NCBI RefSeq assembly: GCF_009818105.1
Contig: NZ_CP046564.1
Location: 2,604,001-2,668,000 of the forward strand
Reading direction: 5' to 3'
DNA: 64,000 bases
From: Bacillus sp. N1-1
GTDB lineage: Bacteria > Bacillota > Bacilli > Bacillales > Guptibacillaceae
Position 1 is the first letter of the stretch, and each line of letters opens with the position of its first letter. The notes under the pieces are model-generated. The model was not told the origin of the DNA. It ran no database searches and saw nothing but the letters and a program-made list of their open reading frames with translations. The translations under genes and the position numbers were made by a program. Positions 10,003-19,078 of this stretch are shown here, one piece after another.

Positions 10003-10616
10003 GGCTTGTTTTGACCATTCTCATCGTTTTCATGTACAATGACGTATTGATCAAGATCCTGTTGGTAATTAAACATTTCTACTTCTAGAGGGCTTGGCTC
10101 TTCATTAAATCGCTTTTTAAAAAGATGGTTAAAGAAGAGAACCATCCCGATTCCGAGACCAAATGAATAGGGTACTTGCAGAAGCAATGGCTTCGGATTA
10201 TCGATTCCCGTCACAATTTTATAAATCTGTTGATGAACCTCTCTCATACTGACATCTTCGTGAAAGTTCATGATCGCGAGAGCAGCCCCAATAAATAGTA
10301 AAAACCAGATAAACACAAAGTAAACAGGTGCTAGTTTTTTCTTAGGGTATTGAACTTCAACAATTGTTTGCGTAGGACCAACAACTTGTACTTCAATATT
10401 TCTCATAACTTTTTGTATTGCTATTATCACTTTCATTACATCGATGACAACCAAATTTTTATCCTCTTTTGTCACCTGATAAATAGGGATTTTTTCTACT
10501 TTGGCACATTTCTTGTCCTCTCCAATTAACTGGGCAATATCTCCAATCAAAAGTTCTTTATTTGGGGGGACTTTCTTTTTCTGCCTGAGTCGAAGATAAA
10601 TCATCTCACTTTCCAT
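9999..10616 (-). CDS. spoVAA: Stage V sporulation protein AA
   Basis: First gene of the spoVA operon, 205 residues. The N-terminal half is soluble (EMIYLRLRQKKKVPP at the start). Two membrane helices follow in the C-terminal half (YFVFIWFLLFIGAALAIMNF and SFGLGIGMVLFF). The ATG is preceded by TAAGGAGGTG at 9 bases. A sigma-G type -10 lies 38 bases upstream. Confidence 0.94.
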   Translation of the reverse strand: MESEMIYLRLRQKKKVPPNKELLIGDIAQLIGEDKKCAKVEKIPIYQVTKEDKNLVVIDVMKVIIAIQKVMRNIEVQVVGPTQTIVEVQYPKKKLAPVYFVFIWFLLFIGAALAIMNFHEDVSMREVHQQIYKIVTGIDNPKPLLLQVPYSFGLGIGMVLFFNHLFKKRFNEEPSPLEVEMFNYQQDLDQYVIVHENDENGQNKP

Positions 10617-10653
10617 GGTCCTTCACCTCCTTATTCAAGGGGCACATTGGTTA

Positions 10654-10660
10654 TAGTATG
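10654..10660 (-). promoter_or_regulatory. Sigma-G type -10 element of the spoVA operon
   Basis: On the minus strand the sequence is CATACTA, matching the sigma-G -10 consensus, 38 bases before the spoVAA start. A weak -35-like GAATGA lies 17 bases further upstream. spoVA is a known sigma-G operon in Bacillus subtilis. Confidence 0.65.
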
Positions 10661-10759
10661 TTTCTACCAAATCACTCTCATTCTCACGGTACATAAGTAC
10701 CATTAATTCCCTAAAACGAATTGAAGTTCACTCTTATCACTTCTCCTTCTAAACAAAAA

Positions 10760-10794
10760 AAAGAACAGATGAGCTATTTACTCATCTGTTCTTT
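10760..10794 (-). terminator. Terminator at the end of the spoIIA operon
   Basis: A perfect 14-bp stem (10760-10773 with 10781-10794), followed on the minus strand by eight T. The 5' arm lies inside the last codons of sigF, so the sequence of the C-terminus is constrained by the hairpin. Confidence 0.9.
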
Positions 10795-11529
10795 AATTTG
10801 TTTTAAAATCTTCTTTTCTAATCTCGAAACTTGAACTTGAGAAATGCCAAGGCGTTCGGCTACTTCAGACTGAGTTTGATCTTTGTAATACCTTAAATAT
10901 ACGATTAACCTTTCTCTCGTATCAAGATACTGAAGCGCTTCCTTTAGAGCTAATTTATCGAACCAGGCGGTATCTGTGTTATCGGCAATTTGATCTAAAA
11001 GTGTAATTGGATCTCCATCATTTTCATAAACGGTTTCGTGAATGGAAGAAGGAGCTCGTACCGCTTCTTGAGCCAGAACAACCTCTTCTGGTGTGACCTC
11101 GATTCGTTCTGCAATCTCATTTACTGTCGGCGTTCTTCCAAGGGTTTTGGATAACTCATCTTTTGCCTTACGTACTTTATTTCCCGTTTCTTTAAGAGAC
11201 CGGCTCACTTTCACAGTCCCATCATCACGTATAAAACGCTGGATTTCACCGATAATCATTGGAACTGCATAGGTGGAGAATTTAACATCGTAACTTAAAT
11301 CAAATTTATCAACAGATTTTAGCAGACCGATACATCCTATCTGAAAGAGATCATCCGCTTCATACCCTCTATTTAGAAATCGTTGCACAACTGACCAAAC
11401 GAGACGCATATTCTTTTCAACAATGAGATCTCGCGCCGCCTGGTCTCCATCCTGGCTGTGTTTAATCAATTCCTTCACTTCATCAGGCTTTAGTTGCGAC
11501 TGCTTCCCTTTTCTAACCTCCACGTCCAT
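10774..11529 (-). CDS. sigF: RNA polymerase sporulation sigma factor F
   Basis: Forespore-specific sigma factor of 251 residues. Sigma-70 regions 2, 3 and 4 are visible: region 2 with EADDLFQIGCIGLLKSVDKFD and KFSTYAVPMIIGEIQRFIRD, region 3 with GRTPTVNEIAERI, and a region 4 helix-turn-helix near QSEVAERLGISQVQVSRLEKK. It follows spoIIAA and spoIIAB, its anti-anti-sigma and anti-sigma factors. It starts 12 bases after spoIIAB with an AGGGGAC-like box. Confidence 0.97.
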   Translation of the reverse strand: MDVEVRKGKQSQLKPDEVKELIKHSQDGDQAARDLIVEKNMRLVWSVVQRFLNRGYEADDLFQIGCIGLLKSVDKFDLSYDVKFSTYAVPMIIGEIQRFIRDDGTVKVSRSLKETGNKVRKAKDELSKTLGRTPTVNEIAERIEVTPEEVVLAQEAVRAPSSIHETVYENDGDPITLLDQIADNTDTAWFDKLALKEALQYLDTRERLIVYLRYYKDQTQSEVAERLGISQVQVSRLEKKILKQIKEQMSK

Positions 11530-11541
11530 ATGCAGGTCCCC

Positions 11542-11982
11542 TTAATTACATAACGCTTTATTTTTTGATAGGTACTTCATTAAGTGAATCGTTGTTCCCT
11601 GTCCATTTGCCGATTCCACTTTAACCTCATCCATAAAATTTTCCATAATTGTGAATCCCATACCCGATCTTTCTAATTCAGGCTTTGAAGTATATAGCGG
11701 CTGTCTAGCCTCCTCAAGGTCTTGAATACCAACACCATGATCACGAATCGTTAAATTGACCGTATCGTCATTTAACTCCACAGAAATATAAACCTTTTCT
11801 TCTCCGTTTTGCTCGTATCCATGAATAATGGCATTAGTAACAGCTTCTGAAACAACGGTTTTGATTTCGGTTAATTCATCGACAGTAGGATCAAGCTGAG
11901 CAATAAAAGCAGCAACCGTTACACGAGCGAAAGATTCATTCTGGCTAAGCGCAGAAAATTCTAATTCCATTCGATTTCTCAT
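11542..11982 (-). CDS. spoIIAB: Anti-sigma F factor (serine kinase)
   Basis: Holds sigma F inactive and phosphorylates SpoIIAA. The 146-residue GHKL-type fold has an N-box [12 protein letters not shown], a G1 box DHGVGI, and a G2 box [10 protein letters not shown]. The C-terminal KHLSK-like end ([10 protein letters not shown]) is close to the Bacillus subtilis protein. The ATG overlaps the spoIIAA stop by one base. Confidence 0.97.
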   Translation of the reverse strand: MRNRMELEFSALSQNESFARVTVAAFIAQLDPTVDELTEIKTVVSEAVTNAIIHGYEQNGEEKVYISVELNDDTVNLTIRDHGVGIQDLEEARQPLYTSKPELERSGMGFTIMENFMDEVKVESANGQGTTIHLMKYLSKNKALCN

Positions 11983-12332
11983 TACGCCACCCCCAAAGTT
12001 GCAAGAGCATGCTGTTCATCAGCTTCTAGTCTCACGATTTTAAAGAGTCCAGACATTTCAAACAAACGCTTTACAGGAGGCGAAATCGAACATACAACCA
12101 TTTCTCCACCAAAACTTTTCACTTTATTGTAACGGCCAAGAACAACACCAAGACCAGAACTATCCATAAAAGATAGTCCTTCGAGACTAAGTACAATATG
12201 CTCAATTTTACGTTCTTCAATAATCGTATCTACCCTGTCTCTTAGTTCTTCTGACGTATGGTGATCCAACTCTCCATCAAGTCTAATCAAAAGAACGGGA
12301 TGTCTTACTTCAAGATTGATCGAAAGACTCAC
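11982..12332 (-). CDS. spoIIAA: Anti-sigma F factor antagonist
   Basis: STAS-domain anti-anti-sigma factor of 116 residues. The phosphorylated serine is S58 in the FMDSSGLGV motif. Dephosphorylated SpoIIAA frees sigma F from SpoIIAB in the forespore. The start is GTG with a GAGGAGG box 8 bases upstream. It is the first gene of the spoIIA operon, behind a sigma-H type promoter. Confidence 0.96.
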   Translation of the reverse strand: MSLSINLEVRHPVLLIRLDGELDHHTSEELRDRVDTIIEERKIEHIVLSLEGLSFMDSSGLGVVLGRYNKVKSFGGEMVVCSISPPVKRLFEMSGLFKIVRLEADEQHALATLGVA

Positions 12333-12363
12333 GTAACATTCCTCCTCATGTTTGCTTGTGAGT

Positions 12364-12393
12364 TTTTTCTCTTTTTACAGGGTTAATTCCTTC
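12364..12393 (-). promoter_or_regulatory. Sigma-H type promoter of spoIIAA-spoIIAB-sigF
   Basis: On the minus strand there is a -35 GAAGGAATT (12385-12393), matching the sigma-H RNAGGAWWW consensus fully. After a 12-base spacer comes AGAGAAAAA (12364-12372), one mismatch from RNNGAATWW. spoIIA is sigma-H dependent in Bacillus subtilis. Confidence 0.7.
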
Positions 12394-12432
12394 TTCGTGA
12401 CAAAACTAGTGTTGATTCGATGAAAGTGGTGA

Positions 12433-13611
12433 TCACTTGACACTTTGGGTAGGTGCTTTGGCGAATTGCGCCGCCGTTCGTTTCATCAACTGCCACCAGG
12501 AAGCTTTGTTTATATCTTCCGCAGATATAACGGGGGAGGTTGCCGTCACATGCCCGTCAATTTTCACCGACAGCTCACCCACCTCATCCCCTTGCTTTAC
12601 AGGTGTTTCAATATTCTTATTGATTTTAATACTCGTTGTTATATCACCGTTTTCCTGGCCTTTTTTTAGTAAAACAGAGACACGCTCAGAAGTGACAACA
12701 GACATAGAAGACTGATCTCCTTTATTTACTTTCACTTCTGTGACAACATTGTTACGATCGAATAGTTTTTGGGTTTTGTATTGAGAAAACGCATAATCAA
12801 ACAGTTTTGTAATCTCAGCATTACGTACTTTTGGAGAAGGAGCACCCATGACGACGGCAACAACTCGCATGTCATCTCGCTTTGCTGTAGCAGTAAGACA
12901 ATATTTTGCTTCACTTGTAAATCCAGTCTTTAAACCATCAACACCCGGATAAAATTTAACAAGTTTATTTGTGTTAACAAGCCAGAATTTTTTATCTGTA
13001 TCCTGTCTTAAATAGTCTTCATATAAGCCAGTATATGTTGTAATCAATTCATATTTAAGGAGCTCTTTCGCCATTAATGCCATATCATTTGCTGTTGAAT
13101 AATGATCTTCCGCAGGCAAACCAGTCGGATTAACAAAATGGGTATGACTAAGACCCATTGATTCCGCTTTTTCATTCATTAACTTAACAAATTCTTCTTC
13201 CGAACCAGCAATCGCCTCTGCCATTGCAACAGAAGCATCATTACCAGAAGCGATTGCAATGCCTTTCAGCATATCGTTAACAGTCATTTCCTCTCCTGCT
13301 TCAAGGAAAATCTGCGAACCACCCATTGATGCAGCATATTCACTTGCTCTTACCTTCTGATCAAGGCTTATTTTGCCACTTTCTATCGCTTCCATAATTA
13401 AGATCATCGTCATGATTTTTGTCATACTCGCAGGAGGTAGCTTTTTATCACTATCTTTTTCATACAATACTTCACCTGTATCTCGCTCAATCAGAATTGC
13501 AGAAGAAGAATTCTCTGCGATTTTTAGCTTTGCTTCTTCTGCATGGGTAAAAGAAGGAACAAGTAGGGTTCCTCCCAGCAAGAAGGCGAGCGCTGTTGCA
13601 ACAACTTTCAT
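12433..13611 (-). CDS. dacF: Sporulation D-alanyl-D-alanine carboxypeptidase
   Basis: A penicillin-binding protein 5-type carboxypeptidase that trims peptidoglycan peptides in the forespore. An N-terminal signal peptide (MKVVATALAFLLGGTLLVPS...THAEE) is followed by the three active-site motifs: SMTK, SGNDAS, and KTGFT. The C-terminal part matches the PBP5 C-terminal domain and amphipathic end. The chosen ATG ends at 13611 with a GGAGGG box 7 bases upstream (392 residues). The in-frame extension is rejected. Position upstream of spoIIAA is as in Bacillus subtilis. Confidence 0.94.
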   Translation of the reverse strand: MKVVATALAFLLGGTLLVPSFTHAEEAKLKIAENSSSAILIERDTGEVLYEKDSDKKLPPASMTKIMTMILIMEAIESGKISLDQKVRASEYAASMGGSQIFLEAGEEMTVNDMLKGIAIASGNDASVAMAEAIAGSEEEFVKLMNEKAESMGLSHTHFVNPTGLPAEDHYSTANDMALMAKELLKYELITTYTGLYEDYLRQDTDKKFWLVNTNKLVKFYPGVDGLKTGFTSEAKYCLTATAKRDDMRVVAVVMGAPSPKVRNAEITKLFDYAFSQYKTQKLFDRNNVVTEVKVNKGDQSSMSVVTSERVSVLLKKGQENGDITTSIKINKNIETPVKQGDEVGELSVKIDGHVTATSPVISAEDINKASWWQLMKRTAAQFAKAPTQSVK

Positions 13612-13707
13612 TGGTGATCCCTCCATTCTTAGTATTACAAGGATTTCCAACATGTTGGAAAAATATACGAATTCTTGATCCTCCAAACGAAGATCACTTA
13701 AAAAACG

Positions 13708-13740
13708 CAAAAAAAGAAGCCTCATATAGAGACTCCTTCT
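13708..13740 (-). terminator. Terminator of the deoB-punA-pdp operon
   Basis: On the minus strand the arms AGAAG..GTCTC and GAGGC..TTCT form a bulged stem at 13715-13740, followed by seven T. It lies 20 bases after the pdp stop. Confidence 0.75.
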
Positions 13741-13759
13741 AAAGATAACAAAGCGGTAT

Positions 13760-15061
13760 TTAGTTAATCACTTTATAAATAAGTTGAGGTTTTTCAGTAG
13801 CTTGTTTAGAAACCGTGTACGCTTCATTAATCTTATTGATCGAGTTTTGAACGTCTTCTTCATCGCTGTGAAGAACAACAAGCGCTTCGCCTTTCTCTAC
13901 TTTGTCGCCAACTTTTTTCTTAAGTGTAATTCCTACACCGTGGTTAATTTGATCGTCCTTGGTTGCTCTTCCTGCCCCAAGATACATAGCTGCCACGCCA
14001 ACTGATTCAGCATCAATTTCCGTAACGTATCCGTCTTGCTGTGCCGTTACTTCAATATCATGTTTTGCTTGTGGCAATTTAGAAAGGTCATCAATGACAC
14101 TAACATCTCCGCCTTGAGCTTGAACGAGCATTCTAAAGGATTCAAACGCCTTCCCATTTTGCAAATTTTCTTCAAGCGTTTTATACGCTGTATCAAAATT
14201 ATCAAATGCACCAGCAATAACTGTCATATGAGAAGCGAGTTCGAGGGATAGAAGACGTAGATCCTCAATATTCTCTCCTTGAAGAACCTGACATGCTTCA
14301 CGTACTTCATTGGCATTCCCTACTTCAAAACCAAGCGGTTGACTCATATCACTAATTACCGCAACCGTGTTTCGTCCCAGATTCTTACCGATATTAACCA
14401 TTTCTTTCGCAAGTGCTTCAGAATCCTCAAGTTTCTTCATAAATGCACCAGAGCCCGTTTTTACATCAAGAACGATCCCATCTGCTCCTGAAGCAAGCTT
14501 TTTACTCATGATAGAGCCAGCAATTAGAGGAATCGAATCGACAGTAGCTGTAACATCACGGAGAGCATACAACTTCTTGTCAGCAGGAGCCAGATTGCCC
14601 GTTTGACCTGCGACAGAAAGTTTATGTGTATTCACGTTATTCACGAATTCTTCCTTAGTCATTTCAATATGAAAGCCTTTTATGGATTCAAGCTTGTCGA
14701 GTGTGCCGCCGGTATGGCCTAAACCCCGACCAGACATTTTAGCTACTGGTACGCCTACAGAAGCTACCAATGGCCCTACTATAAACGTCGTTTTGTCACC
14801 TACTCCACCTGTAGAATGCTTGTCCACTTTATGGCCTTTGATCGCTGACAAATCAATCGTTTCTCCTGAATCCACCATAGCTTGAGTCAGCATGGCCGTT
14901 TCATTTGACTTCATTCCATTAAAGTAAATTGCCATCAACAAGGCTGATGCCTGATAATCAGGAATATCGCCTTTCGTATAGCCTTCAATAAAGAAATTTA
15001 TTTCTTCTTTCGACAATTCTTTTCCATTTCGTTTTTTTTGAATAACATCAACCATTCTCAT
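13760..15061 (-). CDS. pdp: Pyrimidine-nucleoside phosphorylase
   Basis: Phosphorolysis of uridine, thymidine and deoxyuridine to base and (deoxy)ribose 1-phosphate. The 433-residue protein has the family signature with [12 protein letters not shown], then [21 protein letters not shown], then KTGSGAFM. The start MRMVD matches Bacillus Pdp and has GGAG at a suitable distance. It is the third gene of a nucleoside catabolism operon, 21 bases after punA. The deoxyribose 1-phosphate it makes is the substrate of the phosphopentomutase encoded upstream. Confidence 0.96.
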   Translation of the reverse strand: MRMVDVIQKKRNGKELSKEEINFFIEGYTKGDIPDYQASALLMAIYFNGMKSNETAMLTQAMVDSGETIDLSAIKGHKVDKHSTGGVGDKTTFIVGPLVASVGVPVAKMSGRGLGHTGGTLDKLESIKGFHIEMTKEEFVNNVNTHKLSVAGQTGNLAPADKKLYALRDVTATVDSIPLIAGSIMSKKLASGADGIVLDVKTGSGAFMKKLEDSEALAKEMVNIGKNLGRNTVAVISDMSQPLGFEVGNANEVREACQVLQGENIEDLRLLSLELASHMTVIAGAFDNFDTAYKTLEENLQNGKAFESFRMLVQAQGGDVSVIDDLSKLPQAKHDIEVTAQQDGYVTEIDAESVGVAAMYLGAGRATKDDQINHGVGITLKKKVGDKVEKGEALVVLHSDEEDVQNSINKINEAYTVSKQATEKPQLIYKVIN

Positions 15062-15082
15062 TTAATCGCTCTCCTTTCTACC

Positions 15083-15907
15083 TTAACCCATTTTACTTAC
15101 AATTGTTTTAACTAAAAGCAGGAAGTTCGACTTTACCTTCTCCGTTGTTTCAATCACTTCGTCATGATGAAGTGGTTGATCGAGGATTCCAGCTGCCATA
15201 TTTGAAATGCAAGAGATTCCAAGTACATCCATGCCTGCGTGTCTCGCAATAATAACTTCTGGTACAGTCGACATACCTACTGCATCGCCACCCAATGTAC
15301 GCAGCATGCGAACTTCTGCTGGCGTTTCATAAGTTGGTCCGGTATTTCCGACATATACTCCAGATTGTAGTTTCATTCCAAGTTCTGTTGCCGTATCTTG
15401 TGCTAAATGTTGAAGATCCATTGAATAAGCGGTAGACATATCTGGGAAACGTGGTCCAAACTCATTACTATTTGGTCCAATTAAAGGATTTGTTCCAAAG
15501 TTATTAATATGATCAGCAATAACCATTAAATCTCCAGGTTGGAACTCTTCATTTATACCACCTGCAGCATTCGTTACGATTACTTTTAGAATCCCAAGTT
15601 CTTTCATCACTCGAACGGGGAATGTTACTTTATCCATTGAATAACCTTCATAAAAGTGAAAGCGCCCTTGCATGGCTGCTACTGCTTTTCCATTTAATGT
15701 TCCGAATACAAATTGTCCAGCGTGCCCTTCTACTGTTGAAACGGGGAAATTCGGAATGTCACTATAGGGGATTTGCACTGGGTTTTCAATTTCTTCAGCC
15801 AGTACACCAAGACCAGAACCTAAGATTAGCCCGATGTCTGGACGAAACTCTCCAACTTGACTTTGTATATAGGATGATGCATCTTGTATTTCTTGTTTAA
15901 TTGTCAT
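15083..15907 (-). CDS. punA: Purine-nucleoside phosphorylase (guanosine/inosine type)
   Basis: Trimeric PNP-family enzyme of 274 residues. Motifs seen: LILGSGLGVLAEE near the N-terminus, VEGHAGQFVFG, the MQGRFHFYEGY segment and NAAGGIN. The active-site region contains TYETPAEVRMLRTLGGDAVGMSTVPEV. It follows deoB by 21 bases and precedes pdp by 21 bases. Together the three enzymes channel purine and pyrimidine nucleosides to pentose 5-phosphates. Confidence 0.96.
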   Translation of the reverse strand: MTIKQEIQDASSYIQSQVGEFRPDIGLILGSGLGVLAEEIENPVQIPYSDIPNFPVSTVEGHAGQFVFGTLNGKAVAAMQGRFHFYEGYSMDKVTFPVRVMKELGILKVIVTNAAGGINEEFQPGDLMVIADHINNFGTNPLIGPNSNEFGPRFPDMSTAYSMDLQHLAQDTATELGMKLQSGVYVGNTGPTYETPAEVRMLRTLGGDAVGMSTVPEVIIARHAGMDVLGISCISNMAAGILDQPLHHDEVIETTEKVKSNFLLLVKTIVSKMG

Positions 15908-15928
15908 TTTCGTTCCTCCTCTTGATTC

Positions 15929-17107
15929 TTAAAGCTTTTTAAGAAAGCTTGTCCCGTGTTTTGGTAACGTTACATCAAAATTATCCGCAATTGTTGCACC
16001 AACGTCAGCAAATGTTTGACGAATACCGAGATCTACTGCTTCTTTTATCCCTTTATGGTAGGCAAGTAATGGAACATATTCACGTGTATGATCTGTTCCA
16101 TGATGGATTGGGTCATTCCCATGATCAGCTGTGATCAATAACAAATCATCTTCTTCCATTCGACCTAGAACTTCCGTTAATCTCTCGTCATACTCTTCTA
16201 GCGCTTCGCCATAACCTTGTGGGTCTCTTCTATGACCATATAATGCATCAAAGTCAACGAGGTTAAGGAAGCTGATTCCTTCAAATTGCATTTGTTGAGT
16301 TTCAAGCAACTTATCCATGCCGTCCATATTTGATTTCGTACGCAGAGACTTTGTTACACCCTCTTCGTCATAAATATCTGAAATTTTTCCGATAGCAATA
16401 ACGTCTTTCCCATTGTCTTTTAATTCATTCATAACCGTATGTCCAAAAGGCTTAAGCGCATAATCGTGGCGATTGGAAGTGCGTTTAAAATCGCCTGGCT
16501 CTCCAAGAAACGGCCTTGCAATTACTCTTCCAACCATATATTCTTCTGCCTTCGTCATTTCTCTTGCAATCTCACAAATATGATAAAGTTCATCAAGTGG
16601 CACAACATCTTCGTGTGCAGCGATTTGCAATACAGAATCTGCTGAAGTATATACGATAAGCGCGCCTGTTTTAATATGTTCCTCGCCAAGTTCTACTAAA
16701 ATCTCCGTACCTGAAGCAGGTTTATTTCCAATAACCTTTCTTCCAGTTCTATTTTCAAGCTCTGAAATGAGCTCATCAGGAAAACCTTCAGGGAACGTAC
16801 GGAATGGTTGTTCAATATGAAGACCCATGATCTCCCAGTGTCCAGTCATCGTATCTTTACCGTTCGAGGCTTCCATCATTTTTGTATAATGTGCCATAGG
16901 CTTCTCAACGCTCGAGATGCCATTAAGTTCACGAATATTTCCAAGACCTAACTTTTCCATATTCGGCATTTTGAGGCCATTCATATGATCTGCAATATGC
17001 CCCAATGTATCTGCACCTAGATCATCAAATTGTTCAGCATCCGGTGCTTCACCGATTCCTACTGAATCCATTACAACTAAAAATACTCTTTTAAAACGTT
17101 TAGTCAT
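15929..17107 (-). CDS. deoB: Phosphopentomutase
   Basis: Interconverts (deoxy)ribose 1- and 5-phosphates (named drm in Bacillus subtilis). The 392-residue alkaline-phosphatase-superfamily protein has [12 protein letters not shown], with the first metal-binding aspartate, at the N-terminus. A metal-binding [11 protein letters not shown] motif holds the phosphorylated threonine. The C-terminal half has ITADHGNDP and [11 protein letters not shown]. The ATG has GAGGAGG 6 bases upstream. It is the first gene of the deoB-punA-pdp operon, with a cre-like site upstream. Confidence 0.96.
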   Translation of the reverse strand: MTKRFKRVFLVVMDSVGIGEAPDAEQFDDLGADTLGHIADHMNGLKMPNMEKLGLGNIRELNGISSVEKPMAHYTKMMEASNGKDTMTGHWEIMGLHIEQPFRTFPEGFPDELISELENRTGRKVIGNKPASGTEILVELGEEHIKTGALIVYTSADSVLQIAAHEDVVPLDELYHICEIAREMTKAEEYMVGRVIARPFLGEPGDFKRTSNRHDYALKPFGHTVMNELKDNGKDVIAIGKISDIYDEEGVTKSLRTKSNMDGMDKLLETQQMQFEGISFLNLVDFDALYGHRRDPQGYGEALEEYDERLTEVLGRMEEDDLLLITADHGNDPIHHGTDHTREYVPLLAYHKGIKEAVDLGIRQTFADVGATIADNFDVTLPKHGTSFLKKL

Positions 17108-17175
17108 GTTTATCCTCCTCGTTCATTATCCACTCAAGATTATTATTCCCTTGAAAAAAACAAAAAACACATATG

Positions 17176-17189
17176 TGAATGCGTTTACG
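17176..17189 (-). promoter_or_regulatory. Candidate catabolite-responsive element upstream of deoB
   Basis: The plus-strand sequence TGAATGCGTTTACG matches the cre consensus TGWAARCGYTWWCA at 12 of 14 positions. It sits 69-82 bases upstream of the deoB start. CcpA control of the nucleoside catabolism genes would fit, but this is inferred from sequence only. Confidence 0.4.
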
Positions 17190-17206
17190 AAAGCAGAAAA
17201 AAGAAA

Positions 17207-17228
17207 AAATCTGGCCAAAGACCAGACC
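17207..17228 (-). terminator. Terminator downstream of xerD
   Basis: On the minus strand TCTGGTC-TTT-GGCCAGA (one G-T pair) is followed by a T6 tract. It lies about 20 bases past the xerD stop and separates it from the deoB operon. Confidence 0.8.
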
Positions 17229-17249
17229 TCTTTCTGGAGAGTGCCTTTA

Positions 17250-18140
17250 TTAGGCTCTAGGATGATAAGTGGAATAAATATCCTTTAACCTCGCTTTAGT
17301 CACATGTGTATAAATCTGTGTTGTAGAAATATCTGCATGTCCAAGAAGCTCCTGCACTGCTCTCAAATCAGCACCATTTTCTAATAAATGGGTAGCAAAT
17401 GAATGTCTTAACGTATGTGGCGTAAGAGGCTTGAGAATATTTGCTTTTACTGCAAGCTTTTTAAGAATTTTCCAGAATCCTTGTCTTGATAAGCTTTCAC
17501 CACGATGGTTCAAAAACAGCATATCTGTTCGATTCTTCTTCATCAATTGCGCTCTGCCTTCATCAAGGTAGGTCGTGAGAGCATCTCTTGCCATTTTACC
17601 TAGCGGAACGATTCTTTCTTTATTTCCCTTACCTATCGTTCGAATAAACCCCATCGTTAAGTGCACATCTTCCATTTTCAAATCGATCAGTTCACTAACG
17701 CGTAAACCAGTTGCATACAAAACCTCTAACATTGCGCGATCACGTTTCCCGAAGGGAGTCGAATAATCCGGGGCTTCCAATAATTGTTCTACTTCAGATG
17801 TTGAAAGAATTTTTGGCAACTTCCGCTCTGTTTTTGGCGTTTCTATATGTACAGAAGGATCTTGTTCAGCAGCCTTCTCCCGTAGTAAAAACTGATGAAA
17901 CGCTCGTATGGATGCAATGTTACGAGCAATTGTAGTGGATGCTTTCCCACTGTCTCTAAGTGCATAGAGATAGTTTACAATATGCATGCGCCGAACATCA
18001 TTCAAAGAAGATATATTCTCATTTTCATTTAAATGTTTTAAATATTGAGCGAGATCTCGCCTGTATGCATCGAGCGTATTTTTGGACAGGCTTCGCTCAA
18101 CGATTAAATAATGCAAAAAATCCTGTACCTGATCTTTCAT
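17250..18140 (-). CDS. xerD: Tyrosine recombinase XerD
   Basis: Site-specific recombinase that resolves chromosome dimers at dif with XerC. The N-terminal SAM-like core-binding domain is followed by a catalytic domain containing the tyrosine recombinase residues: R in ATGLRVSEL, the [12 protein letters not shown] box, and [14 protein letters not shown] with the catalytic tyrosine. The start MKDQVQDF (ending 18140) has GGGAG upstream and gives 296 residues, the standard length. The longer frame to 18191 overlaps yqzK and is rejected. The fur-yqzK-xerD order is as in Bacillus subtilis. Confidence 0.95.
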   Translation of the reverse strand: MKDQVQDFLHYLIVERSLSKNTLDAYRRDLAQYLKHLNENENISSLNDVRRMHIVNYLYALRDSGKASTTIARNIASIRAFHQFLLREKAAEQDPSVHIETPKTERKLPKILSTSEVEQLLEAPDYSTPFGKRDRAMLEVLYATGLRVSELIDLKMEDVHLTMGFIRTIGKGNKERIVPLGKMARDALTTYLDEGRAQLMKKNRTDMLFLNHRGESLSRQGFWKILKKLAVKANILKPLTPHTLRHSFATHLLENGADLRAVQELLGHADISTTQIYTHVTKARLKDIYSTYHPRA

Positions 18141-18153
18141 TGCAAACGCTCCC

Positions 18154-18381
18154 TTATTCACCTGTCTGGTAAAACAAATTGAGCCTTTCAAGGAAAGTGA
18201 GCTGAGTATCCGATTCCATTTGAACGACTTTCACTGCTTTTCCTTGTGGCACATCATAGCGATGGTAATTCTGGTATTCTTGATTTACCCAGAGAATGCC
18301 AAAGTAAAATAGTAAAGTACATCCAGTAAAAAGCAAGAAAACTTTCATTGTATCTAAAACAAGCAATAGACCCTGTTTCAA
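18154..18381 (-). CDS. yqzK: YqzK-like small membrane protein (DUF4227)
   Basis: A 75-residue protein with one hydrophobic helix (residues ~13-31) and a short soluble tail. Its function is unknown. Identification rests on its position between fur and xerD and on similarity in pattern to Bacillus subtilis YqzK. The start codon is TTG with GGAGG 9 bases upstream. The GGAG of that site is inside a 10-bp hairpin (18392-18426). Confidence 0.85.
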   Translation of the reverse strand: MKQGLLLVLDTMKVFLLFTGCTLLFYFGILWVNQEYQNYHRYDVPQGKAVKVVQMESDTQLTFLERLNLFYQTGE

Positions 18382-18391
18382 TCTAACGCAC

Positions 18392-18426
18392 CTCCATCTC
18401 TAGTAAAAGATATGCCAGAGATGGAG
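18392..18426 (-). promoter_or_regulatory. Hairpin covering the yqzK ribosome binding site
   Basis: Perfect inverted arms CTCCATCTCT / AGAGATGGAG (18392-18401 with 18417-18426). In the leftward mRNA the 3' arm ends with the GGAG of the yqzK Shine-Dalgarno sequence. On the plus strand the arm is followed by TTTTTT. It may limit translation of yqzK or end some fur transcripts. Confidence 0.5.
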
Positions 18427-18477
18427 TTTTTTATACATCGTTAGGAATTGTAGGGTCACAAAATTGTTTTTTAACTA

Positions 18478-18957
18478 TTAACTATGATTAACAGCTTGTT
18501 CTGACTGTTCTTTATCTTCCTGCTTTTGACAGCGATAACAGATTCCATGAAACGTTAGACGATGATCTTTGATTTTAAAATTCCAATCGTTTTCAACTAC
18601 TTTTTCAACATCTCCAAGCAAATCTTCCTGAATTTCATCTACTGCACCACACTCAATACAAACAAGGTGATGATGAAAATGGGCAGCGCCCTCTTGTCTT
18701 AGATCAAACCTTGACACACCATCGCCAAAATTGATTTTATCAACGATTTTCAATTCAGCTAGTAGCTCAAGCGTACGATAAACCGTTGCTAAGCCAATTT
18801 CAGGAGATTTCTCTTTAACGAGTAAATACACATCTTCAGCACTTAAATGGTCTTCTTCGTTCTCAAGAAGAACCCGTACGGTTGCTTCCCGTTGAGGTGT
18901 TAGCTTATAGCTTTGAGAATGAAGATGTTTCTTAATTCGATCGATTCTGCTTTCCAT
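18478..18957 (-). CDS. fur: Ferric uptake regulator family protein Fur
   Basis: Iron-responsive repressor of 159 residues. The N-terminal winged helix contains KLTPQREA and the recognition-helix region IGLATVYRTLELL. Metal-binding features follow: AHFHHHLVCIECG and a second CxxC (CYRC) near the C-terminus. The start MESRID (ending 18957) is chosen because a consensus sigma-A promoter lies at 18992-19020. A longer frame would begin at or before the transcription start. Two Fur/PerR-type boxes precede the promoter. Confidence 0.94.
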   Translation of the reverse strand: MESRIDRIKKHLHSQSYKLTPQREATVRVLLENEEDHLSAEDVYLLVKEKSPEIGLATVYRTLELLAELKIVDKINFGDGVSRFDLRQEGAAHFHHHLVCIECGAVDEIQEDLLGDVEKVVENDWNFKIKDHRLTFHGICYRCQKQEDKEQSEQAVNHS

Positions 18958-18991
18958 GTCCCATTTCCCTCCCTCGATCGATGCCATTTTC

Positions 18992-19020
18992 ATTATAAGC
19001 AGTAGGAAAAACGGTGTCAA
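18992..19020 (-). promoter_or_regulatory. Sigma-A promoter of fur
   Basis: Minus strand: TTGACA (19015-19020), a 17-base spacer and TATAAT (18992-18997), a perfect consensus promoter about 35 bases before the fur start. Confidence 0.85.
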
Positions 19021-19021
19021 A

Positions 19022-19059
19022 TTAAAATCATTATCAACCCAAAATTGTAATCATTATTA
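19022..19059 (-). promoter_or_regulatory. Two Fur/PerR-type operator boxes upstream of fur
   Basis: TGATAATGATTTTAA (complement of 19022-19036) and TAATAATGATTACAA (complement of 19045-19059) each match the 7-1-7 Fur or PerR consensus at 11-12 of 14 positions. They are 23 bases apart centre to centre and lie just upstream of the -35. In Bacillus subtilis fur is regulated by PerR; which protein binds here cannot be told from sequence. Confidence 0.6.
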
Positions 19060-19078
19060 CCTGATATTTATTTCGATA

